Positions 46,801-56,877 of a DNA stretch of 64,000 nucleotides are shown here, one piece after another. Below the pieces are notes generated by a model. The model saw only the letters and a list, made by a program, of their open reading frames with translations, searched no databases and was not told the origin of the DNA. The number at the start of each line of letters is the position of its first letter. Within the stretch, counting starts at the first letter, position 1. The DNA lies in NCBI GenBank assembly GCA_963930645.1, contig OZ005648.1, positions 110,522,592-110,586,591 of the forward strand, written 5' to 3'. This stretch comes from Salticus scenicus. Its lineage: Eukaryota; Arthropoda; Arachnida; Araneae; Salticidae. Position numbers and translations under genes: made by a program.

Positions 46801-47520
46801 ATACTATTATAAAACAGCATGATATTCGAAAAAACGAAGACATTGTGTGTGTGTGTGTGTGTGTGTGTGGTCTTAAATATTGTGAAAATGAAAGCATGCG
46901 TTTAGAACATATTATTAATTAAATTAGATAAAATAACATTAATTAAATTAAAAACAGCATAATAGACTTTAAAAATGATTCATTTCCCTTTCAGTTTCTA
47001 GAATTTTAAATCCATCTTTAAAAAAAAAATCTTTTTTAATAAACAAATAAAGCATTTCATTTTTATTATATTTTCATAAAATAAAGCACAGAAAGGAATA
47101 CAGAAGTTGCAGGTTCAGTTCGGAGAATCCGAAAAAAGAACATTTTCAGTATATTCGCTAAAAAAATCTTTCACTTTTTGAATAATACTTTTAATGTTAT
47201 TACAGACTAGTGAAAATCACTAGGATAATTGTGAATTTTTATTCTTTATTTGTTTTATTCATTTATTGTTACCTTTCGGATGATGCATGCAATAAGTAAA
47301 GGGGGGGGATCACTTGGTGATATTATTTATCTTTTGATTTTTAAGAACAGTTTAGGCATTTTTTTTTTTTTTTTTTTTTTTTTTCATTTTTCCACAAAAT
47401 TTAATAATAGTGTTTATGATGACTTCAATTCGTCTGTATGTCAGTCGACGTTTTCATTTCCGTAGATATTTTTTAATTCCGTAAATCACGTTAGAGGACT
47501 TGGTACCTTTGACTGTACGG
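43860..47520. other. AT-rich non-coding block
   Basis: No gene or bordered repeat identified. A consensus CAG|GTAAGT occurs on the plus strand at about 44087-44095 without a clear exon before it. (GT)n at 46844-46868. T-run at 47360-47384. Confidence 0.6.
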
Positions 47521-47544
47521 CTGAAATATGTTTCATATAAAGCT

Positions 47545-47666
47545 TATATTTCCATTTAATATTTATAAATTGAACTATATTAGGTTTGTTCAATAAATTT
47601 TCAAGGACAATAATTCAGGCAGTATTTCTTATGGTTTTTGATAAATTTTTTAGAGATTTGAAATCT
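47545..47666 (+). repeat. Left arm (outer part) of a long inverted repeat
   Basis: TTATATTTCCATTTAATATT, TATAAATTGAACTA, CAATAATTCAGGCAGTATTT, CTTATGGTTTTTGATAAATT are matched in reverse complement by 49040-49132. The arm is interrupted at 47667 by the TTAA-flanked element and resumes at 48604. Confidence 0.8.
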
Positions 47667-48603
47667 TTAAGGTGCCTGCCTACCTTTAAAATGCAATTTT
47701 CGGTCAAAACTCCGATTTTCTATTTCTGGGTTAGTATTAAAGCCTGACATTTTAGCTTTCTAAATCAGTTTGAATTTTGTTTCTATCTTGCTTAGAACTT
47801 GAGTTACAGGCATTTTAATATTAGTCACTCGCCAGTTTTTGAAACCGGAAGTGACCGGAAATGACCCGTAAATGTTTGCTTACATAAAATGTTTTACTCA
47901 ATATAAGCATCAAAATTTTTTACTGAATATAAAATGAATTTAAAAAAGGGAATAAAAAACTTTGAAATAAATCAGGAACTTATTAAAATTATTTTTTATT
48001 TAATAGGTAAAATCTGGTTTTTAAATATGTTTTCTGCTTTTTCTCAAAATGAGATTTTTAACATTTTGCTTTATCTCAAAACATCATAACTCTAAAAGTT
48101 ATAATTGAAACGTTATGAAACTTTGACAAAACACTCTAGAGGAGTTGTTATAGGGATTGAGCAATGACAATGAATCTAGCCTTTTTTTTTTTTTTTTTTT
48201 TTTTTTTATTTATTTTTTTTTTTTTTGATAGCAGTTATGAACTGTCATGTACATTCATGATTTTTTCAGCATGTATAAATATTTTCTTTTTTAAAATATT
48301 AAATAACATGATTATAATTTTGAGAGTAGTTCACACCCTTAAGGACCTTTTAAAAATCTAAATAAAATTTACAAAATAAAAATATCTTTCTTTAAATTTG
48401 ACTTATGATGTTTTGTAAAAGTGCATTTTTTTTCGCAAATTTTATGCATATTTTGAGCCTAAATATCAAAATATTTTAAATATTGCATATCTTTTTTAGG
48501 TTATTCACTGTTTTTTACTATATTCTATCATATAATGCACATAAATAGGCAATTTTTCAATTATTAAAAAAAATCACCTCCGACAGAAGGCAGGCACCTT
48601 AAA
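47667..48603. mobile_element. TTAA-flanked non-autonomous element
   Basis: Starts TTAA-GGTGCCTGCCT (TTAA about 47667-47670) and ends AGGCAGGCACC-TTAA (TTAA about 48599-48602), so it has 11-bp perfect terminal inverted repeats and TTAA duplication, as for piggyBac-type (or Sola3-type) transposition. The 930-bp interior has no transposase; the plus-strand frame at 48164-48361 is a translation of T-runs (48181-48226). The corresponding site in the right arm of the surrounding inverted repeat lacks the element and keeps a single TTAA-like sequence. Confidence 0.8.
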
Positions 48604-48660
48604 TTGCATTTGCTGAGTTCGCATTTTTTCATGAATTCATGATCTTTACAATGCTCAAAT
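48604..48660 (+). repeat. Left arm (inner part) of the long inverted repeat
   Basis: ATTGCATTTGCTGAGTTCGC, ATTTTTTCATGAATTCATGA, TCTT correspond to 48980-49025 in reverse complement. Confidence 0.8.
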
Positions 48661-48979
48661 TTCTGCAGATATTTAAGAAAAGACGTATTATTATTTATTT
48701 ATTTATTATGTTTAACAGAACTTATCTAAAAGAATTAAGAATGGATTTTGCAATATCTTTAAAATAAAAAAATATTAAAAATAAAAATCTAACAAAAATC
48801 TTTTTTTTTTTTTTTTTTCTTCCAAGTTTTTACATAGACATGCACTTTTTAATTTTTTTTCTCAAAAACTAGTCACTAAATTTCAAAACTCATCCCTAAT
48901 TTTTTTTTACGTAGGTTCTATTAAAGATCCAAAAGAATTATTAACTCCTTCATTAATTATTTGTAGAAGCTTAATCATT

Positions 48980-49132
48980 TTGAAGATCATGAATTCATGA
49001 AAAAATGCAAACTGAGAAAACACAATTTTAAGCTGTACAAAATATATCAAAAACCATAAGAATTATTGCCTGAATATATATTTTATTTAACAAAATTAGT
49101 TCAATTTATAAATATTAAATGGAAACATAAAC
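48980..49132 (-). repeat. Right arm of the long inverted repeat (uninterrupted)
   Basis: In reverse complement it runs continuously from TTTCCATTTAATATTTATAA through TTCTTATGGTTTTTGATATA, CAGCTTAAAATTGTG and AGTTTGCATTTTTTCATGAA to TTCATGATCTT. It therefore shows the sequence of the left arm before the TTAA element inserted. The arms are about 150-180 bp long with a loop of about 320 bp. Confidence 0.8.
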
Positions 49133-49182
49133 TTTTAAAAATTATTTCAGTGCTGCTGGCAATGCTGGAAAATCCCCTTTAA

Positions 49183-49731
49183 CCTTACAAGGCTCAATTT
49201 TTTTTTTAGTGCGCGACAAAAATATATAGGTTGTAATTAGTGATCAGAAGATAGGGAGAACTTATAAAAACAAACATAAAACCATATTTTACGGAAAAAT
49301 CAACTTTTTAGCTCAACGTACCGTATGTGGAACATACATAAAAATATGATTTACTAATACGTTTACTATTGTAATATAAAAAAAAAAAAAAAAAATTACC
49401 TCTGCAAAATATACACTTTGTTATAACACACAGTATTTTTATTTATTTATTTATCTATTTATTTTTTTCGAGTCAAAACTGTTCAATAACTATTCTTTTT
49501 TTATTTTTGAATTCAGACAAACGACTAACGTCTCACTTTCATTCAAATTTCACACTGAGTGCACTATAACAAAAACACGAACGACATCTTTAGGTAAAGA
49601 TTCATACTACTATATTGCTAAATGTCAGTAGCTTCTATCAAGATGTCAAGAGATGTCGCTACTAATAGTTTTATAGCTATAGGAACGATTAAAGTCGGTG
49701 TTCCGCATATGGAACTGGGTGCCTTGTAGGG
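49183..49731. mobile_element. Second TTAA-flanked (piggyBac-type) MITE
   Basis: TTAA (49179-49182), then CCTTACAAGGC; at the other end GCCTTGTAGGG then TTAA (49732-49735). Terminal inverted repeats of 11 bp with one mismatch and exact TTAA duplication fit piggyBac superfamily MITEs. The interior of 549 bp contains inverted subterminal pieces (GTACCGTATGTGGAACATAC; GTGTTCCGCATATGGAAC) and an A-run; no ORF. It lies about 45 bp outside the right arm of the long inverted repeat. Confidence 0.85.
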
Positions 49732-49735
49732 TTAA

Positions 49736-50860
49736 ATGTATTTATCCGTCATCACATCGTAAATGCTAATTCATAAGTACTTTTCGACACCATTGTAATG
49801 TATAAAAAAATCATAAAACAGCTGAAAATTCACCTCCAGCAGTTTTCCGTAATGAATTCCAATATGCCTTTGTGCGGCCTTGTAAATGAATCATTAATAT
49901 TAGTCACATAATCGTCTATAGAAAAAATCCTTTACTGCACTTGAAAAAATTGAGATGGTTCCGCATGTTTAGCGCTATGCAAATGTCTGTTAGACCGTAA
50001 TTGATTCGAAATATTTTGAGAGTCCTTGTACACAAACGAACTGTGCTATGCGTAAGATTTTTAATATGGCATTTTCTACAGTAAATCTGAAAAACTCGAC
50101 TAACATATATCATTTTTTTTTTCTAGTTTCAAAAGTATTTATGAAAATAAAAATGCAGACAGGCATATAGACAAATTGAAGTTATTAAAACAAATTTTGT
50201 TGAAAAATTTTTGGAAAATGTTAAAGAATATACTCCAAATAATTCTTAAAAGATGAAAGATAAATTATATCAATAAATTAAATATATTTTTTATTTATCA
50301 CAAGCATTAAGAAAAGGGGTGGGGGGGGGGGGAGAATAAAGAAAATTCGTAATTATGCTAATCAATTTTCAAATATCTGTAAGTTTTATGAATTGAAAAA
50401 TTAAAGGATATAATTGTTTGAAGTGGAGTTAGAAATATATATATCGCTACATCTAGGCTACTGTAATTCCTAATTTTGAAAAGTAATTACTGCAACGATA
50501 AAAAAAAATTCAATATTAATTAAATTGTTATTTATAAAAGAGCTATAAAAAAATAGATGAAAAGGTCTATTTTACAGAGTTAAATCAGATGGCTGCACTT
50601 CAAAATGTTTGTTTACATAGAACTTAATTATTTATTATCAGTTGTGAAAAAAATAAAATTGAAAATCAATGAAAATAATTATTTTCCAAGAGCAGTAACG
50701 CATTCATATTAATAATATTTAAAAGAAAAATACGTTTAAATCATCTTAAATGATAACTTTACACACGAATAACGAGTAAAATAAACAATAAAAAACGATA
50801 AGACACTTTTATAAAAATTATTTGGTAAAAACAATTTTCTACATTCAATAACACAATTAC
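49736..50860. other. AT-rich non-coding block
   Basis: No gene accepted. G-run at about 50317-50331. The minus frame at 49916-50113 (residues such as RKCHIKNLTHSTVRLCTRTL) has ordinary composition but no splice support. Confidence 0.55.
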
Positions 50861-50867
50861 CTTGCAG

Positions 50868-51037
50868 AAAATCATAACCGCCCTTGCCCATTCATTCAAG
50901 GTCTCGTCGAAAGGAGTGGGCGTGATCATCCGGATCAAAAGATATACTTAGCTAATGAACATCCTTTACCTGAGATCGAGAATTCTAAGAGAAAAAATGA
51001 ATTTTTTTTCGCTGCTAAAAACAGTAGAATAGAGTAA
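50868..51037 (+). CDS. Candidate terminal coding exon, plus strand (unknown protein)
   Basis: An acceptor (ACACAATTACCTTGCAG, AG at 50866-50867) is followed by 55 open codons to TAA at 51035-51037. The product reads NHNRPCPFIQGLVERSGRDH, then PDQKIYLANEHPLPEIENSK, then RKNEFFFAAKNSRIE; it is rich in Pro, Glu, Asp and Asn with few AT-artefact residues. The split codon leaves two bases before the first full codon. The opposite strand also shows splice-like signals (TTTTTTCTCTTAG ending at 50985; AAG|GTAATT at 50861/50860) around a short frame MITPTPFDETLNEWARAVMI, so strand is uncertain. No family was recognised. Confidence 0.28.
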
Positions 51038-51111
51038 GAGCAATAAGTAAATATTTATATTGTCTTTTCTAGAAAACAGAATTATTTTCTTAGCAACAAA
51101 ACAAAGTAAAA

Positions 51112-51917
51112 AACTAGTATGGTGTAACCGCCACAAGACTTTTTTCTATATAATCTTATACAAATTCACGCAGAACAAATTATTTATTAAATAATATTTA
51201 TTAAAATTATTTTCCAAGACGAACGCAGACGATTTTTATCTCAGAGAAGTATAATACTAAATGCTGAAAGAAAGTGAATTTTCTGACAACATTAGAAGAA
51301 ATGCGATTTTTTTCTATTTAAGGCTTTTTTTTTTTTTTTTTTTTTTTTTTTCCCCGTTTTGTTTTAAATTATCATCACAGATCTATGATTCAACCATTCG
51401 TTTTAAAGGTACTAACAAGTTTTTTTTTTTTTTTTTTTTTTAAGATACTCATAAAATTTACACCATGAGTGGATACCCCCCCCCCAGGGGAGGAATGGAT
51501 GCTTCTACATGCGCAAACACTTTTTCATAATTTACTACTACTATTATCAATAATTCATATTAATTTTACAATCCCACATTAAAAATAATTCACATTATGT
51601 AAATTTATACGAAATTCTGTCCTATGCTACCATGTTAAAAATTTTAGAAAAAATGGGATCACAGCGCCACCTGTTCAACATTGATCCCCAGCACCAGTTT
51701 AGGTCAGGATCCAACTAAATACCAAGTTTGGTTAAATTTTATTCATTGGTTCGTACGATACAGCGTATACAAAATTTGTGATACACACACAGACATTTTC
51801 TAAAAAAAGTTAAATCATGTTCAGAACATCTCAAAACATGTAACTATCTCAAAAACTGGAGTTCGAAAAATTTCACGAATCCAATACTTTCTTCTTATAT
51901 AGATATAGAAGAAAATA
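51112..51917 (+). mobile_element. Family A element, copy 3
   Basis: Begins AACTAGTATGGTGTAACCGC then CACAAGACTTTTTTCTAT and ends in the ATAGAAGAAA hairpin. Inside are GACGAACGCAGACGATTT, TTCAACCATTCGTTTTAAAG, CACAGCGCCACCTGTT, GGTTCGTACGATACAGCG, a reduced ACACACACAGACATT core, and TCAAAACATGTAACTATCTC. Two long T-runs (51328-51350, 51420-51441) are inside. The plus ORF at 51261-51443 lies here and is not a gene. Confidence 0.75.
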
Positions 51918-52046
51918 ATAAATAAATAAATAAATAAATAATCTAAGTCTTAGTAACGCCCGAATATGTCTAAGCAAGCTTGACATTAATTTTTTTGTAG
52001 TTATTGGATGCAGATTGTTTGAAAGCATAGTAGTGTCTTAAACATA

Positions 52047-52240
52047 CTTGCCAACATACTAATTAATATTCCGTAGTATTGTTAGCTCCGTTTTCTTTTT
52101 CACACCAGTATCTTTTTAGAGTATTTTTCTTCTTATTTAATCGTAACTGCATTTGCAGAATATTACTCTAAAAATTTACTGGTGCGAAAAAAAGGGCGGG
52201 ACTAACAACACTACGGAATATTAATTAGCATGTTGGCAAG
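52047..52240. mobile_element. Hairpin (fold-back) MITE, ~75-bp arms
   Basis: CTTGCCAACATACTAATTAA, TATTCCGTAGTATTGTTAG, CACACCAGTATCTTTTTAGA, GTA at 52047-52122 is matched in reverse complement by about 52164-52240 (CTTGCCAACATGCTAATTAA..., GCACCAGTAAATTTTTAGAG). Roughly 85-90 percent arm identity over about 75 bp with a loop near 40 bp. Transcripts would fold into a long hairpin. The target duplication is not clear. Confidence 0.85.
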
Positions 52241-52619
52241 TGTGGTCTCAAATCATTAACAACTCCTCGAAATAAAGAATCACTGTATGCATAAACAACA
52301 CACATTAAAGTGCAAATAGTAAATTGCACCAAATAAAACCACGTTAGAATATGAGAGAAAAATACAACAAAAAATAAAACCCCGGAAAAATATTGAAAAA
52401 TACACCATGCATAAAAATCCTAAAATAAACATAAAAAAACTCTAAAACATTACAAATTTCAATCCATCATGAGGATCAGGGGGGATAATTAAAAGACTGT
52501 GAATTATTTGTATTTATATGTAGGCAAAAATCCAATATATGCATGTATACAGTGCCCAATGCTATCAGTGTTCAATGGCAGTTGCCGTAATTATTAATAA
52601 TGGAAATGTATTTCCAATT

Positions 52620-52623
<4 letters not shown>

Positions 52624-52651
<28 letters not shown>
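52624..52651. repeat. (TA)n microsatellite
   Basis: About 28 bases of TA; followed at 52710-52780 by (TTTA)n, (ATT)n and a T-run. Confidence 0.95.
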
Positions 52652-52655
<4 letters not shown>

Positions 52656-53469
52656 ATCTACTAGTTTTAATGAAGAAATATTTTCCTGTTAAAAGTCCCG
52701 AAACTTAAAACTTTTATTTATTTATTTATTTATTTTATTTATTTATTATTATTATTATTATTTTTTTTTTTTTTTTTTTATGCTGCCTCAATTATGCTTT
52801 ACAATAGCTTCTTCGTAAATTACCACGTAGAGTAAACAAAAATACTATACGATGAAAAGTGGCGATTCATAGCTCGATAAAGTTGGAGAATTTTGTGTTT
52901 TAAGGAAACGTGTGTTTATTAACAAAATAATAAGATTTTGTATAAAAAAAGTCTATGGAAATCTCAGCGAGCCTTGATTTGATTTGAACTCTTCTAAATG
53001 GATTACTACTTTATGAAAAGTTTCCTTAATTCTTGGCATTATGTCAATAAATAAAATTGAATATGATATTTTGAAATCCAATATTTATATAATCCCTTAG
53101 TCCTTATTTGCTAGTTATTACCTTTAGGCAATATATTTAATTTAATCTCATAATGTAGATTTAATTTAATCTCATAATATAATTCATAGAATGCCTCCTA
53201 ATATAGCGTGAACCTTCCTTTTGCCTAGCGAATTGCAGAATTTTGGTGTGGCATTAATTAAACATATCATCCAAACTCCCTTGAAATTATATTTAGCTAT
53301 TTTGTTTCTACAGCCGTCCATAATTACGAAAGTGTCGTCGATGCAAGATTTTGGACTTTACGATCATATTCCACATATTATTGATGGTACAAGAACTATA
53401 GCCACCTCTAAAAAAAAAATAGAAGTCAGCTGATGAAAGATAAAAAGGGGAAAATATTTCTATGATTCT

Positions 53470-53630
53470 TTGCCCCAAAATGGAACTGTAAAGTTGAAGA
53501 GAAAAGTAGAAAGAGGACAGTTTTTCCTGTGTGAGTGAAGGGTCGCCAGGACCTGCTTTAGGAGAAATGGTCTCCTGCGTTGATCCCAGCCGTTCACAGC
53601 TGGGTTTTATAATCCATACAAACTTTTATC
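53470..53630. repeat. GC-richer repeat fragment
   Basis: GTGTGAGTGAAGGGTCGCCA, GGACCTGCTTTAGGAG, GTCTCCTGCGTTGATCCC, CAGCCGTTCACAGCTGGG. It stands out in composition and lies just beyond the end of the Tc1-like relic, so it may be part of that element or a separate SINE. Not identified. Confidence 0.35.
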
Positions 53631-53779
53631 TTCGATAGCATTCCTACATCATCCAAAAAATGTGTTGAACCTTTTTACCTCCACATATTTATTTAACCTA
53701 GACGAATTCAGAATAATTTTGTAAATAAATTTTTCTCTTTATTCCTCATGAGAGTGACCGACTGTTGCAGATTAAAATC

Positions 53780-54310
53780 ATTACAATGGGATTAATTCCT
53801 GGCAATCTAAACGCCCAAATTATTTGCTGGAATTCTCCAGTTTCAAACCGATCGCAAAGGGTTTTGACGCAATAACATGGCGTATTGTCATCCTTGAAAA
53901 TCCCATTGTTGTTTGGGCGCATGAAATTTAAAAAAAGCTTAAAATGTTTTCCAAATAGTTAAGCGTAATCATTTCTCGTAAATGATTGGTTTAGTCTGAC
54001 CAGAGAACCCAATCTATGCCTATAATCAACAGCCCACACCACTAATGAGCAGCTGTAGTTTGTATAGTGCTTTGTTCACAACTTGAGTAAATGTCCTCAA
54101 GAGGTTTGCGTGAACTTGAGCCCTACCAAATGAATACTTACTAACTAGAATTGCGATTTAAACCAAATAATGATTGTTCAATCATGTTGGGTCCAACCAC
54201 CGATATGTTCACAATCCCAGCAAAGAGAGAACAGCCGATAGCGTGTATTGCTAGCCCGGACACGCGAATAAGTCATCTGATGCCGTGTCATATCGCACCA
54301 ACATGAAATT
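53780..54310 (-). pseudogene. Decayed Tc1-like transposase
   Basis: On the minus strand, across frameshifts and stops, fragments follow the order of a Tc1-family DDE transposase. They are GGWT with WFKSQF (position of the WT..W..V.WSDESRF block, about 54140-54205), then VVWAVDYRHRLGSLVRL (the SVMVWG...GPL block, about 54000-54045), GIFKDDNTPCYC (the G.FQQDNAP.H block with its aspartate, about 53890-53930) and LPGINPI (the SPDLNPIE block, about 53785-53803). Several stops make it non-functional. Terminal inverted repeats were not found. Function in life would have been cut-and-paste transposition. Confidence 0.6.
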
Positions 54311-54599
54311 TCGTAGCGTAATTTTTGCAAACACATCTGTTGTACGTCACACATTGATTTTTGCTGTTACGACGTAGTGTTGATTGTCTGGTAGCACTAA
54401 CTGTACTTTATACAAAAGTTGCTGGCTTCGAAGATTAAGCAGACCATGTGCTTCAAAATAGAAAGTAATGCTTGAAGTTAGATACTGTTTGCATTTTGGC
54501 ACCATGTTGACACTATGAATAAAAAAATGTTGATTTTTTCTAAAATTTTCCAAAATAGACTGTTGTCTCCAAATAGTTATTCGTGTTCAAAGTCTAGCA

Positions 54600-56000
54600 T
54601 TTCACATGTTGTTGCAAGTCCTGATTATCATTGTTTATTTATATATCTTTTATGCGATGCTTTTGTTCTAGTTATCTGTATAAATGCTATCCCATAACTT
54701 CTGACACTTCAGTGTATGACAATAAAACTGAAGATTCAGGGCTTGTTTATGCCAACAAATAAATGTTGAAAATGTTAATTAAATTGATATTAAACTTGTG
54801 GATGGCATCATTAATTCTGATGAATTCTTTTTCCTATTTCAAAAGGAATTTTTAAAATTATTTTTAAAAAATAGGTATTTAAAAGTTACCCAAATAGGGC
54901 TTCTGAAATGAATCGAAAAATGATTTCTTAAAATGTAATGATTCATAATTGAATAAATTTTGACAATAAACATTTTCTTTTCTTTCTTTCCTTTTTTTTT
55001 TTTTTTTTTTTTTTTATTGTAAGGATGATTACATTTAAATGCAAGTACTGTAGGACTGACGAATCGAACAAAAATTTAAATTTCATGATATTTAAAGAAA
55101 TGCATTTATTGGTTGAAATATTTCATTGGTTGAAATAATGCATTTTGTTTCTAAGATAAGGTATATTAAAATTAAAAATAACCCTACAACTGGAAATACG
55201 TCTCTATTATAAATTTGTTGAGGAAAACGTCATTGGTTATCAATAACTCTAAAAGTCTTATATACACAGATAGGGACCTGCATAATATGTATATATAATA
55301 TGCATATAAAATATGTGAATATGTATATAATAATATTTTAATAATTTAATATATTTTCCGTAATTATTATTAAAAATATGCTTATTTGTTTGTTCGAATT
55401 TACTATAAATATTTATTAAAAAAAAAAAAAAAAAGAAAGACCGAATAGTTCTTTAGAAAATTATTAAATTTTTTTCAAATTCATAAATGCTACAAGTACC
55501 CTATATATCTTCCGGTTTCATGTATATAAAAAATATGATAATTAACTCTGACACACATAGTTATTTATTATACTTCAGAAAAGATACCTGCTAATGACTC
55601 AAATTATTTTGCATTGCAGATGGAAATCTTTCGTATCAGTCATTCTTGTAAGGTATACTTCCAAAAATAATAACGAATATGTTGTACTTTTAAATACCAA
55701 TACGCCTCTGTTTCAATCTCGTTTATTGTAACTAAATATTTTGCCTAATAAAGATATTCATTTCGAGTAACGATACGCTGATTAATTTTCATCATTAACA
55801 TATGATAATAATATGCGCTTTAAATAAGATATACGAAAATGCACACGTGATAACAATCTCTAATAAAGCATTAAAGCTAATAACTCAGATGGAGAAGCAG
55901 ATAAAGATAATGCAATATTTATTTCCTATTAAATTATATCATAGATATTGAGATAAGAGATAAACCCCAAAATGTGTTAAATATTATCATACGTTTACCC
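54600..56000. other. AT-rich non-coding block
   Basis: No gene. T-run at 54991-55015, A-run at 55419-55434. Confidence 0.65.
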
Positions 56001-56007
56001 TTTTTTG

Positions 56008-56860
56008 ACTTTCTCCTTCATATATGGTAGAGAAATCATTGTTTTAGGATCATATCTTCGAAATTCAGTTTTTCGTATGTTTACCCGTTCTGAGGTTTCC
56101 TGAATCAGAAAATCGTATAAAAGGTTGGACGAAAAGCTATTAATTAGTCTATGTGTATATGAGTCTGTTATCAGTATAATTCAAGAACAAATAACGACAA
56201 CAAGCCCAAACTCGGAATTTTAAATGTCTATCATATGGGGATGTTGAATAAAACTTTTTATTGAAATCGGAGAAATGGTTCGTGCACAGGCATATACATA
56301 ATTATTAAGATAAATTACGTCTATGAGCGAAATTTCAGTTTAGGTGCATAAAAACATCTTTCACATAGAACATAGTATGAAAAGTATTTATACTATGTTT
56401 ACAGGGTCAGACAAAAGAATTCTGATATATTAGTGCCATTAACGGAAGTGGCTAAAAATGCATTTCAAGTCTTATCATGCATTTTTTTCTTTTCTTTTCT
56501 TTCCTTCTTTTTTTTTTTGATAAAATTAAATACATTCTTTAGTGCATACATAATTAATAGATAATATACAGGGCTTCTACTCAGTCGAATGAGTTCCAAA
56601 ATGATGTGAACGACATTTCTCGAGATAACTTGAAATAAATTTTAAAACTTATTAACAGACTTAATTCTTTTAGGAATATAGCTGCAATATTCAAACGAAA
56701 GGTGAAGCTGGAGCTCCCTTCACACAGAAATTTAAGTCAAATAAAAGTGTTTTTAAAACAGTTTTCAAATATCCAAATACAGAGCTCTTACGTTCCACCT
56801 TAAACTGTAATAATATGTCTATCTATATTAATCTAGGATAAAAGAAAGTATTGTAGGTTC
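56008..56860 (+). mobile_element. Family E element, old divergent copy
   Basis: Hairpin end GACTTTCTCCTTCATATATG then GTAGAGAAATCA, followed by GTTTACCCGTTCTGAGGTTT, CCTGAATCAGAAAATCG, GAGTCTGTTATCAGTATAAT, TCAAGAACAAATAACGAC, GGTTCGTGCACAGG and CTCCCTTCACACAG. Same order as the copy directly downstream but much more diverged, with the terminal GTGAGTGACACACC part missing. Confidence 0.65.
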
Positions 56861-56877
56861 TACCTAAGGTTATTTAT

